Assembly (NCBI GenBank): GCA_000507305.1
Contig: DF241044.1
Coordinates: 1 to 64,000 of the forward strand
Direction: 5' to 3'
DNA: 64,000 nt
From: Breviolum minutum Mf 1.05b.01
Lineage: Eukaryota > Sar > Dinophyceae > Suessiales > Symbiodiniaceae
Of the stretch, positions 44,955-56,440 are shown one piece after another. Position 1 is the first letter of the stretch, and every line of letters begins with the position of its first letter. A model generated the notes under the pieces. It had not been told where the DNA came from and made no database searches. It was given only the letters and a program-made list of their open reading frames with translations. The position numbers were made by a program, and so were the translations under genes.

Positions 44955-47039
44955 ATGAATCCACGTTTCACCCCACCCCGTCGAAGTGGTCGTCAAAGTG
45001 CTGGGGAATCATTGTCTATCGAGTCGCCGGCCTCCCAGACACGTCGAAAATTAGCCGAATTGGCTGTTGAGTTGGGTGCACCTACAGCAGCTGCAAAGGC
45101 AACCACTTCGCACCTTGCCTAGAATGAGGTAGACTTTTCCTCAAAAAATGTGGTTTTGGCTGCTTTTGGTGTGGTTCATGCGGCTGGCACAAAAAGCAAG
45201 GAATGTGTAACTTTGAGAACCTCATGACCGCCACCAAGCCCAGGTCTGGGACCAAAGACCCCCGACACCGGCAGAAAGTTGAAAAAGTCGCTCCCAAAGC
45301 TTCAGCTGCGTCCCAGATCTCCAAGCCAAAGGGTATCGAGCGTCGGGAACGTACACCTTCCTTCAGCCAACCGCCGAAATTGCAACAGATACATGGCAGC
45401 ACGGAACCGGCTGGATGAATGTTATGATATTTTACGATATTTTTGCACATTGCAAGTGACAAATCCTTTTTGCAGTACGGGAGAGAAAGTATGGTGTCAT
45501 ATGGCAGTTTGTTTTTGTTGGGCATTTTCGGAATGTAACGGACCGACTTCAAACTCAAAAAGTCCAATCTTGGTGAGGTAGCCAAGTGTGTCACGTTCCA
45601 AGATATTATTGGCTGCATTTTATCCATTTGCATGCGCGGGAACAACACTTTGGTATAACCAAAAAGATCCAAAAAGTATGACAATCATTGCAAAGATTGC
45701 AATTTTCATGTCGATGTGCAGGGGAGGCCCTAAAGATGCGTTACAACCGCACAGCTCTGCATTAGTGGACCAACCAGTGGCAAAACTTGCAGCAAAGGCA
45801 CTGGGATGGGACTCATCAGGGCCCTAAGAAAGAGCAGAGGGAACGACAGAGCCGTTACAACAAACCTACATTCAGAGCAACTGATGCATAGATCATCCTA
45901 GATCATTAGACCATTAGATGTAAATATATTCTTTGCTCGCTGTTGTTTACACTTTGAGAAAGTGTTCTGTAGAAAGTGCGCCATGCCACTTGCAAGAGAA
46001 AGAAGGAGAGGAAAAACTTGCCCTAGTAGTGGAAGCATCATCAGGTACCTATAGCTGCCCCCCCAATGCAACCAAGAGCGAACACTTCAGGTGGGTGGTT
46101 TTGACTCCTTGGGCTGCCTCATGCAACTCACATGGCTGGCGTGGCGTTTGGCTGTAGCAACAGGGCATATGGAGAATGTCAAGAAGAGCCTTTGGCAAAT
46201 TTGGCGTATTCATACAGGTCATGCGGTGGGATACGCAGAGAAGGAGAAAGAGACTACAACAATACAACAGATCAAGAAACAGACCGTAGGATATGTTGAA
46301 GTTTCATTTCTTGGGCCTCAATGTCATCTACATTCTGACTCGCATCCCAACCCAAATCCGAGCTTGGCGAATGCGTGACGTGAAACTGTCAGCATCCCAT
46401 GTCGTGGTTTTGAAATGTTTTAGAGTCAACGATGAGTAGTTCACTGGTAGAGAGCATGCTTGGCTTGCCAATGTTCAACCAGTTTTATTCAGCAGATATG
46501 ATCGCCTACCTTCAGGAAGGGCCGCGAGAATCGGGTGAAGGTTGTCAAAGCTGGCATGAAAAAGCAACCTGGCTGCTATCAAAAGAAATGCGTAAAAACT
46601 AGAAACACATAGAAACACCGCGTTTTGACACGTCATTGCTTGGTCCTGCTCGAGAGCTTTGGTGAAGAACGGAGTTGTGCACGTTGGTGCCATGTTTCTC
46701 TACGTTTTTCATTGAGACCTTGGTATGATCAGCATGTGCAATTCCATTTGGAGTGGCAGGTGATTTGAGTCATGTTTATCAAAATGACTCAAACAACTAA
46801 AACGAGATAAGAAGATATCTTCGATGATTCTGTGTATATATATACTTTATATACGGCTAGCAATAGCTTTCATGTTACTTGGTTACTTGAATAGAGATTA
46901 ACGAGGTGCAAATTTTCTATTTTCAGTGCCCCTTGATCCGAGGCAGAGGGTGCATTTCGATCAACCCAAAATCGATGAGGATCCAATGGACTTGACGGCT
47001 GAGCTTGACAAGGCTTTAGAATCCATGTTTGCATATTAG
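44955..47039 (+). CDS. Unrecognised multi-exon gene
   Basis: Candidate first exon 44955 to about 45121 starts at an ATG and encodes NPRFTPPRRSGRQSAGESLS, followed by a helical TRRKLAELAVELGAP. Further candidates are around 45203-45418 (Lys/Arg/Ser-rich), 45724-45825 and 45933-46050 (CHLQEKEGEEKLALVVE). The clearest piece is the last exon, 46927-47039, entered after TTTCAG and ending VHFDQPKIDEDPMDLTAELDKALESMFAY-stop in segments; it is acidic and helical. The joined order is inference. No domain is recognised. A 200-codon opposite-strand frame at 45082-45684 competes with part of this. Confidence 0.35.
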
Positions 47040-47283
47040 ATGTTTGATACGGAAATAGCCAGCAGAACAAAAAATATATAATGATAATTACATCTAAATT
47101 ATTATATATATATACATACATGTATCATGTTTGCTTTTTTGCTATTGTTTGCCGACAGGCCTTGAATGAACTTCTTTGTTAAGTCCAAGCGTGTGCTTTT
47201 GGAAGACATATGTTTTGAGTTTGCTTGCATGCAAGTGCTATCATATTAGATCTTCGGATTTTTACTAGAATAGCAAGGCTGAA

Positions 47284-48901
47284 TTGCCTTCAATTGATAT
47301 GCGCCTAGTAAAATTAAAAGCAGTGCAGATAGCATGTGCGAATGCTGGCGCTCAGGAACATTTGGACAAAATCGAGAAATTGCCTGGCCATTTGGATAGC
47401 TCGAGTGTTGGCCCACTGATAAAACTCGCATGTCGCTGCATCGAACAGCAGAAACTCAAGCTTAAGAAGGTTACCGCGGACCAGTTTTCGGAGGCATGGT
47501 CATGTAGCAATTTGTCAGTCGCGGAAGTCAGTCGCTGTCAGGATTTCAAAAATGCATGAGTAGTTCTAATGTGATGTATCCAAATGTATTGAATGATTTT
47601 TCTCCCATTTGCCAAAGGTGACGGCACTTGCATCCAGTACTCTTAGCAAAACGAGGAAGGCACCCAGCACCAAAAGTGCAAAGGAGGTTCGTTTGAGAAG
47701 TGCTGAGCTAAATTTGCGTTTGCAGCATCCTGCCTTTGAGCTTGAGGTGCCGAGTTCATGAGTGATACAGTCAAGACATGAGGGCACAATTTGGCCTCGG
47801 TTTAAAAGATCAATTTGGTTTGAATCGCTGCTTTTGGTCTTAGCTAGGAAGAGTCAAGGATGCCAGAAAATTCAATCTCTAAAGCTGTGTGCTTGATGCA
47901 TGACTTGTCAGGAGCTACAGGGTGCTTTGGTGGCTTTGGAGATGCTGAGAGATGACAAAAAGAAGGAGCATCTCCGAAAGGCCCAGCTGTTGTTGCTGCA
48001 GCAGAAGTTTCGCTTCGTGGCTTCTTCGGTCAAAGTAACCTCCCAAGAATTGGATCTCATCCTTCAGAGACTGGAAGTCCTTGACACGACGGTGGCAGAG
48101 GTCCCACAACACGCAGCATCAGAAGTCAAAGTCGTGCCACAAACACAAGCCTTAAAGCCATGGCAGAAACAAAGCAAGTCAGAACAACCAGGCATACCCG
48201 AAGAGAAAAGAAGCAGCAGCAGTAGCAAAGCAAAGTCTGAAGCACCAAGACAAGATGATCCTGGCCCCAAGACGGAGCGAGTGGTAAAAGGATCACGCGT
48301 ATCCGGAGAGAAAAGAGTCAGCAGCAGTAGCAAAGCAAAGTCTGAAGCACCAACACAAGATGACCCTGGCACCAAGACAGAAACAGTGCCAGAAGAAACA
48401 GGCACGCCTGAAGAGAAAAGAAGCAGCAGCAGTAGCAAAGCAAAGTCTGAAGCACCAAGACAAGATGAACCTAGCACCAAGACACAGCCAGTGCCAGAAG
48501 AATCAGGCATACTGGAAGAAAAAAGACGTAGCAGCAGGACCGCAACAGAGGTCGTTACAGATGTGGAAGAGATTTGGCCTAGCAGGGAGAGAGACTCCAT
48601 GAATGCAAGGGGGAAGGGCTTGGTTGAGGAAGTGGGTTCTTCGCAAGTGCGCATGACCCAAGACTTTGGTCTGCAGGAGCAGGCAACTTGGACAAGCACG
48701 CAGCTGCTTTCCTGGGGGTTGGAAACAGGAATCCAAACAAAAGATGTGGAGACATGTCGAATTCGATCCAAATTCGAGGTGATTGTGCACGAAAGGCGGC
48801 AGTTGAGCAGGCAGAACGTGGAGCTTGCACCCAGGGAATTTTGTGTCATGCGTTTGGCTGTTTCCATGTCATTATTGCATTGCACAATATTGCACATGTA
48901 A
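47284..48901 (+). CDS. N-terminal exons of a repeat-rich helical protein
   Basis: Three exons look sound. The first, about 47273-47490, gives LPSIDMRLVKLKAVQIACAN and then KIEKLPGHLDSSSVGPLIKL. The second, about 47620-47757, follows AG|G and gives a Ser/Lys segment and LRSAELNLRLQHPAFELEV. The third, about 47912-48840, gives ELQGALVALEMLRDDKKKEH, a coiled-coil-like region to about 48110, and then three and a half copies of a 35-residue repeat. The third exon is open for more than 300 codons without a stop. It probably continues into the W-F repeat exons downstream. No known family is recognised. Confidence 0.5.
48196..48535 (+). repeat. 105-bp (35-residue) coding tandem repeat, about 3.3 copies
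   Basis: The core EEKRSSSSSKAKSEAPRQDD recurs with exact 105-base spacing (the identical CAAAGCAAAGTCTGA starts at 48226, 48331 and 48436), and a fourth partial copy begins EEKRRSS near 48517. The units are disordered, Ser/Lys/Glu-rich and nearly identical, which suggests recent unit duplication within the exon. Confidence 0.9.
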
Positions 48902-49019
48902 AGAAAACCTCTTGGACAATGCATCGATTGAAATGAAGTACATGGAGCATGTGATAGATAGGAGATATTCATACAATATATGGTATGGTATTGCACTTTG
49001 TATATATTGATATTGACGC

Positions 49020-49215
49020 ATGTCAGTCAATATGGTAAAGAAAGAAACTGTGTTCTTTGATTCAATCGAAAGATGCAGGCAAGACAGTGAAGATGGCAGC
49101 TCAGATTCAGAGGATGGTGGCTTCTCCGCGCATGCCCTCGCCTCATCAGCCCTTCGTTTCGCCATTGAAACGACGAGAACCTTCTGGCAGGAAAGATTGA
49201 CATTGCATAATCTCT
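49020..49215 (+). CDS. Candidate exon of the same gene
   Basis: The frame encodes SVNMVKKETVFFDSIERCRQ, an acidic Ser/Asp run (DSEDGSSDSEDGG), and then a helix SSALRFAIETTRTFWQERL that resembles, weakly, the W-F module of the exons that follow. It runs up to the pyrimidine tract. Confidence 0.45.
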
Positions 49216-49224
49216 TGGTCACTT

Positions 49225-49560
49225 CATTATGTTTGTTCTTCCTTTTTGTGACTTCTTTTTACTTTTTTTCGGTTTTGGCCTTTGCGACCTTCCTTTCGTT
49301 TTGTTTTTCCTTGTTTGTTTTCTTTCCTTTCCTGGCGTTCTTTTTACTTTCTATAAATTCTGTCCTGTCCTGTCCTTCCTCCCTTTCTTTTCTTCTGTTT
49401 CGTTGATATTTGTCGTTTTGCTTTCTTCAGGTTCTTTAGATTCTGTCCATTTTTTCTACCTTTGCTGGACCTTTGCTGTCTTTTTCTACTTTCTTTTACT
49501 TTCAGTTCTTTCTGTTTCCCTTTCTTTGCCTCTTTCTTTCTTTGTCTTTCCCTCCACCAA
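49225..49560 (+). other. Long polypyrimidine (C/T) tract
   Basis: About 330 bases of the + strand are overwhelmingly T and C, with very few A. It lies between two exon candidates and so is probably intronic. Frames through it give Phe/Leu/Ser/Cys-rich products that I do not take as coding. Confidence 0.75.
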
Positions 49561-49569
49561 ATGCTGTGT

Positions 49570-52500
49570 GTAGTTTCAAGATGCCCTTCTGGCATCTTTC
49601 TGCCAGTGCGATATTTGTTGAGGTGGTACTTCAATCATGGAGCTGGTTTGTCTGGCAAAAGCGGCTTGTAATGGCTCGTCGCGTTGCCAGCTACATGGCA
49701 AAGGTTCACAGCACACAGGACGATGACAGAATTTGAAATCACTCATGTGACATCAGCGACTGGAGCAATTGCTGCAAATTATTGTTCCCCCTGGAGGTTG
49801 TTAAATTGCACTATTCTGTGCAAATTCATTCAAGCCCTGCATTCAATCTTTGCTTTGTTTGCCGCCACCACCACCACCTGAGATTTTAGATGATTTTAGC
49901 ATGCACTTACTAAGTTTGTGCTGGTGAGGACTTTGACAGCCTTTTGCTTGCCTTGTCATGGTTTCAGCACTCGCAATTTGGCAAGTAGATAGCTGCGTTA
50001 CAGTTCTGTGTGCGGCAACGAAACACTCCATTCCAGGTCCTAGGTCACATGAAAGCATTTCAAATTTCATAGCGGGAAGGTGATTTTGGTATTGCTGCAT
50101 GAACTTATGTAGTCTTTATTGTGGTGCTGGGTGTGCCGTAATTTGTCCATGTCCCTACGTTGGACTCAAGGCGAAAGACACAGCATGTGAACACACGAGT
50201 TGTGCCGGCAGCACGAAGCGCGCCTTGGGTTGCAGTGATTTGACGGTGGAAGCCGCTCACTAGACACTTCCTGGTAGCAGCTTGGCATGTTTGCTCCATT
50301 TTAGACACTCGCCTCTCGCCTTTCCGAGGAAGTCCTGTATACTGCGTCGTGGGCTCTCCGATGGTTCCAGCATCATCGCTCACTGACCCGTGCTCGTGAA
50401 GCTGCCATGGCTGCAGCGCGGAAACACAATGCCGTCGAGAACAACTCCAGTGCTATGCTGCATGGCATGAATATGGACGTGAGCTTGACAATGTGAATGT
50501 AAGAATGCAAGAATAAAAAATAAATGAAATATAAATGGCACTACAAAGAACAAGTAGATGCATTCCGGTTATGAAGATGATGAATGAATATGAATGAATA
50601 CTATGATGGATATTGCATCCCCTGAGTCCAATTACTGTACATTTCCGACCCTTGCGAGTGAATCTCCCTCATTCCTAGATGCTGGACCAGTTTTGCATTC
50701 AAAGCTGCCCCCAATTCACCGTGGGGAGCTTTTGAGGAGTCATTTGATTCATGCAGCCTACTGGGTGGTACGCTGGTTCGAGATCTACCGACAGGAGCGA
50801 CACCGACGGGAAAGTGGCAAAAAATTGGGCCCTGAAACATCCTGAAACCTCGGTTCCATGAGCAATGCCAGCAATGGCGAAACTTGAAACGGTTGCAACG
50901 GACGCTAGGTGCACTTGGCAAGGAAGGCAGCCCTCTATGTGGCAAGAACGCAGCTTGCCACAAAACAAGGATTTAAAACAGACTACTTCAGGTATGAATG
51001 GACATGCATGTTTCTGATTTTATTCAACATCATCCTTAAAACTTATTGCAACACTAGTAGTACTCGCAGGGCCTAGGAACAGCAAGAGCTTCCACAACTT
51101 AACGAGGTTTTCAATTAGGTTTAGTGATGTTTAATATGACCTAGAAAATTTAGTATATGATCATATGCAAATATATAAATCAATATAAATCATATAGTTA
51201 TGTTATAATTATCTAGTTAATTTATTAATTAGATTTGGTTTAGTCACTTCAGCCATTGTACTCTCCACTCACTTTTCATGCCTCACAAGGCAGCACGCGG
51301 CGGCCAGAAAGCCCGGTGGAATCGTCACTTGGAGTTTGATTTTGAGTCCTTTATAGGGTTGATAGTTTGTGGTTTGTGCCTCCCCCACCCACATATTACC
51401 CTGCCTGTTCAAAACAAAAAGTTGAATGAAGTGCCTGGAACCCACCCTGGATAAGCTTTGGCATTGTTCCATAATAGAATATGACCAAATTGGCATGCTG
51501 CGAATTTGCTCATTTGCTTGGCAAGAAACGTCGGACGCTTCGACACTTTGGAGTCCTTTCTAGTTGAGGTCAGCAAATACTTGATTTGTGCTACATGGGC
51601 CCTGCGATGGTTTGAGCTTAATCGCCAACGATACGCCGCTCGTTTCAGCAGGCTTTTAATTTCACGTCGTTTGCTTGGAACCCAGGCTTCGAAGGACAGC
51701 TGTGAGCATGTAATTATTCTCCATATTCAATTTATTTAGATGTTCCTGTGTCGCATGTCGATCGCGGTGTGGTCCCTATCTAGTACTCGCAGTACTGCTA
51801 CGACTGCTTCTACTAGTAGCACTAGTACTACCACAGGGGGGAACTCTATACCTTGGGTTGGGAGGGTCCCAGCAACACTCGTATCAAAAAATATAGGTTA
51901 CATAACATATCATAACATTATTACATAACATGATATGATATACTATGATATGTATATATGAAAATATATTTTATATGTATATATTATATAGTTTGCAATA
52001 ACATCACTTGAATATTCCATTGGAAAAATGGCCAGGTGTGCAGACTCTTTACCTCCACTTGTTAGGATGCACCACCGTGTTTTTCTCCATGTTCGGGTGT
52101 GCGGTGCCCAGGATGTGTCGCGTTTCCATGGCTTTGCCGTTCCTTGACATGAAGCCTTGGGTCGGGTCGAGATGGGTGAAGCTGGAGTATATTTGCGGGC
52201 AGGTCAGGTGGCACGGCGCTTCTGAAATAGATGAGTGTAGATGGATAAGTCGATTGGCGGATAGGATAAGTATACTACAATACTGAGTATGTTTTTTTTC
52301 CCCATGGTGTTATGAAATATGATGAAGCCGTTCTGTGTCCAGCAACCTGCGGTGCACCAAGTGAGCGAAGTGAGGTTCAGCAAGCTCGTCATGTGGCCGA
52401 AGTACAAGCAATTCCGATGGCCTTGCGCTGGTTTCACTGGCACCGAGAACAGTCGCAGCGCAAGGGTACAGCGGACTGCCTTCCACAGTCGGCTGTGAGT

Positions 52501-53460
52501 GAGCCTTCAATGTGTTGCGTGGTTTAACAAATATCAAACTTGACTAAACATGCAGATATGGTCCGTGATTCGTCCGTGATTCTGGGATGTTCTCTTCTTG
52601 ACCTTGTTAGCTGCTCACACTTGTTTTGTACAAGAGATTGCTCCTCCACTTTTCGGTTGAAGGACACGATGGCAAAAAAAGCAATAGCCATGGCCATGCT
52701 TCAGGGTGCTCAAGTTTTGGCTATGGCATGGTTCGACTACTTTCGAGGAATTCTCTTGTCCAGGCCAGTACTTGAAAAATCTTGAAAGGAGGTCAATGCT
52801 TCCTCAACAATGTCCCAAGGGAGAAGGAGAACCAGTAGAGGCATTATGCATGATACTACTGTAGGTGATATCACAATCTTTTGATTATAAATTAAGCATC
52901 CAAACATTGCGTTTGACATGAGTACTCACATGTTTGAACTTAATTTTGTGCACCTGCAGTACAGCAAAGAACTGATGAAGATGAAAAGATGCGAGCATCC
53001 AGAGAGAAACTCTAGGACTCTAAGAGTACTGAAGTACTTCATCTCCCGGCCAGGAAGAAAGCGGAGGGTGCAGATGCCGCTGCGCAATCCAGGGAGCTTT
53101 GGACAGAACGATTGGGTCACGCACGAGTCGCGGCCTGAGAATCCAGGTTACCAACCATCAAATTACCAGAACACAAAATAGAAAAGACGAGCATGGGCAT
53201 GTTGCCAGCAAGAAATGAAGTATTTGATGAGTTGATGAGTTGATGATAGTTCAAGGTTATGAGATCCTTTTTCATGCCCAAGTTTAGACAACCAAACTCC
53301 AGGGTCAAAACTCACAACGCTGAATTGAGGTCTTGCGCCTTTGCGGCCGTTGGTTTCAGCGCCACCATGAGATGCGGTTAGCTGAGCGCTTCCAACAATG
53401 CCTGAAAGATATACCATCAGCTGCTGGCAACTGGAGCTTGCTTGGTGCCTTGCCACGAAA
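49570..53460 (+). CDS. Array of short exons carrying a W-F-x-x-x-R module
   Basis: At least seven + strand exon candidates share a helical core. At about 49622-49684, LQSWSWFVWQKRLVMARR. At 50338-50400, ASWALRWFQHHRSLTRARE. At 50741-50820, AAYWVVRWFEIYRQERHRR. At 51580-51650, ATWALRWFELNRQRYAAR. At 52405-52470, AIPMALRWFHWHREQSQRK. At 52681-52765, QVLAMAWFDYFRGILLSR. At 53331-53400, LRLCGRWFQRHHEMRLAER. The common form is a hydrophobic helix, R/A/S-W-F, then R about four residues later and a basic tail. Each copy is on its own exon, separated by several hundred bases. The spacing and Trp recall centrin-binding Sfi1-type repeats, but the match is loose. The gene probably continues from 47.3 kb and onward past 53.9 kb. 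Exon ends are approximate. Confidence 0.55.
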
Positions 53461-56320
53461 TGCTGTCAGCTGATGTCATGTAAGGTTTGCTATATATGAA
53501 ATCTACATTAATAAATCTACGGCACAGCGACTCGAGAGCACCTATTCATGGGATTCATTCAGGCCTCGCTAATTTCTATCCTCACCATTCACCATATATT
53601 TTTTGCAGAAGACTTCCTGCAAGGTTTCTTAAAAGTTTTGTTGCTGAGGTGGTGTTTTGCAGCCTGTTGTGCAATTGTCCGCTCTAGCTTTCACACTATG
53701 GTCAGGTACAGTTTGGTTCTATTGGAAATTGTCCTGCACATCAACATTTAAGAGGCGCAAAGAGCGGCAAATGCGCTGGGCGGATTTGTTTGGCACGAAT
53801 CTTTCTTCCAGAGGCCCGGCTGATATTGTTATCATTGTTATCACAGTCTCTACAGGGTGAATCTCATGCAAAAAATGCACAGCCATCGGGAGGTCCAGCT
53901 GAATGTTCATTGCAACTTTGCTTTCAGAGCTGGACAGAAGAGGTAGCACCTTAGGATGCACAGATTGCATGCACAAGTTGATTAACGCATCATAGAGCTT
54001 CGCATTTGGGGTTTTGATTCGCTACAAGAGCACCCGTTTTTTGTCCCTGTTTACAGATGAATTGCAACTCCTAAGGTCAAGAGCAGCTGCTTACACAGAG
54101 CTTGGGAGGCACTTTGCAGTGATAGGTTGGGGGCCAAGTGTTCAACATTGTTCAACTTCTTAGGGTCAACATGGGTCAACGGCTTGAGGTCACTCTCGTG
54201 GAGTATGGAGCTGCTCCTGAGAACTTGGCAGGCATGGACTTATGAGATGGCCAAAGGCAGAGCTTTTCGAGTTCCTGGGCCCACTAAGGATTTAGGGGGA
54301 ACATGAAACATAAAGGTAATGAAATCCAAGGTACAAGTTTGTGACACTTCACAAATGATAGTCCAGGTCCCAGGTGTTACTTTTCATGCAGATGATATTA
54401 CACGACAATGATGTGATAATGATCAACATGTCCAAATAGCCTGAGCCAAGATGAGCCAAGTGTTTTCTGAATAACCGAGGTGATGGATGAAGCCATCCTC
54501 CTTCGCGATGATGGTTTGGAGCTGTGTGCTCGGGTCGCGCAACGCAGGGAAGAGAATGGACCTCCCTGGGCCATTTTGGCCATTTGGTGGTTCTGGGTCA
54601 GGGCACCCTGGACATTCCCTTGACCATAAAGCATCGATCACTTTTGATGGCAGTGCCCCAGGTTGGAAGATGTCGAGCTCCTCGAGGAGCTCTCAATTCT
54701 TTGCAGGACACCCGAAACGGGGGAGAATTGGCACCTCTCCGCGCCACCGAAGGCGCCAACATGTTTCATCATTTGAAGGGCCGGAACCGGCCCTGTTTGA
54801 GGCACAAGGTTGAGCCAAGTTGAATCTTATTCACGTATGAACCTAGTTGGCCACCAAATCGGGTTGTCAATGCATTTTGCCACCTTTCAAAACCTTGACA
54901 AAACATGAAAAAACTGCATTCTAAATATTCTAAGAGAACAAAAGTCACCCTCCTGGTAACTATGCCATGCGGATGATCACGCCTCAGCACCTACTTGGTG
55001 CGGACGGATTGACGCGATTTGTTGAGCACCTTCGGCACGTAGGAGAACATTATGTTTATTGATGTCATTTGTTACCTGAGCAATGTTCAAAAAGCATCCA
55101 CCCATTTGCACCCATACGCTGAAAAGCTTTCATAGTGACATGATTAATTTTGGTACATCGTCCCAGGATCGAAACCAACCCTTCCCACTGCCCAAACGCA
55201 GGAATTTGCTTTGAATACCGCGGAGTTCAAGTCTCAACAACTTGCTCACTGTGCAGAATTTCGATGCAGATAAAAAAAGTTTGATTTCAATGTGAAGTTG
55301 GGAATAGATTTGAACGGTTGAAGTACCATAAAACCATTGTGACAAGTTGACTGAATCTATAATCAATCCTTTCGTGCCTAGTGTTGTGTGTGCTTGCGCA
55401 TCCTTGCTGCTTTCATCGCTAGGAGTTTCTTTATTTGAGATTGGACTTCGAAGCGTTTGTTTCCACTATCTCCAAGCCAAAACGAATGAAAGCAAACCTG
55501 GTTTTGTTTTAGTATATGTTTTAGTTCAATTACTTCTTATTACCATATTTTGGTATTAAGATCACATTTGCAGATGACCGTTCACCAGGAAATTACGCAG
55601 AAATCACCAGGAACTTTTGTTCATCCAAGGAGATGCAGGCCGCTGCAGCTGAACGGACTTTGCTTCCACTATGTGTTTCAACAGCTTGGTTAGCATGGGT
55701 GCTCATGAAAGAGGAGGCAACGGCGACAATGTCGAGGATTATCATTTGAGGGCTTGTCACATGGCATCCGCGAGGTGCGAGCAGCTGACCGCGGTAGAAG
55801 ACTTGAAGAAGCCAGAAAGAAGCCGGAGATGATGGCAGCCAGATCTTCGGTCTTCTTAGGACAGTTGGAACAGAGCTTACACTTGCAGATCAGCATCTCT
55901 GCTTGATCCTTAGGTTTTGATCATCACCTAAGTGTCACCAATACAGCATGGCTCAGCATGGCTCGTGGCTTAGTCAAGGCCTGGCTGCGATATGTGGCTC
56001 TGAGCCAAATGGATCGTTATCAGAGTGAACTAGAACAAGCCAGGCAAGGCACAATGCTGGGGGTGTTGGGAAAAACCATGGTTCGGATGGGTTTGGTGCC
56101 AAACTTAGGGTCGCAGGCGGTCGCAATGGCATAAGATAGCACCACATTATAAGATCGTCAGATATTGATGCGACCTGCTGGCCTGATGTACAGGGCCACC
56201 TACAAAGTTGCCTTACAAGAGCACAATGCTGCACTGGATGTTGCAGGTTTGAAATTCGAGGACCTGACCAACCGGACACTTTTGAACATATATTTTAGCA
56301 CTGTTTTTCTGGGTTAGCAT
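53461..56320 (+). CDS. Further candidate exons of the long gene
   Basis: Continuing on the + strand are: about 53657-53860 (WFYWKLSCTS and RRKERQMRWADLFGTN), about 54060-54150 (RSRAAAYTELGRHFAVIGWG), about 54470-54610 (LLRDDGLELCARVAQRREE, then WAILAIWWFWV), about 54645-54770 (EDVELLEELSILCRTPETGE), about 54960-55040 (MRMITPQHLLGADGLTRFVE), about 55750-55900 (IREVRAADRGRRLEEARKKP), about 55950-56040 (SMARGLVKAWLRYVALSQMD) and about 56175-56300 (ATYKVALQEHNAALDVAGLK). They are helical and charged, of the kind expected in one long structural protein. Their joining was not verified. Confidence 0.4.
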
Positions 56321-56440
56321 CATGTAGACTGAAAGTTATGACAACTCCCCACATGACATGGGGATAGTGATGGGGCCGACTCCACGAGGAATCCTTGGAG
56401 AAGCAGACCTTGGAGCTGAAAGAAGCAGAACAAAGGTCGA

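Noticed and set aside
45082-45684. Minus-strand frame of 200 codons
   Set aside because: It has no recognisable motif, and all supported genes are on the + strand. The length is somewhat high for chance, so some doubt remains.
48064-48996. Minus-strand frame of 310 codons
   Set aside because: It mirrors the Ser/Lys repeat exon; its Leu/Ser/Ala composition is what the repeat gives in reverse, and the + strand repeat keeps frame with a 105-base period.
54569-54589. Second spliced-leader-like sequence (GCCATTTTGGCCATTTGG)
   Set aside because: Only 11 bases match, the flanks differ, and it lies inside an open coding frame (WAILAIW), so it is likely coincidence.
55985-56010. Minus-strand leader-like sequence (CCATTTGGCTCA)
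   Set aside because: It needs a one-base deletion to match the leader and lies in a coding-like exon on the other strand.
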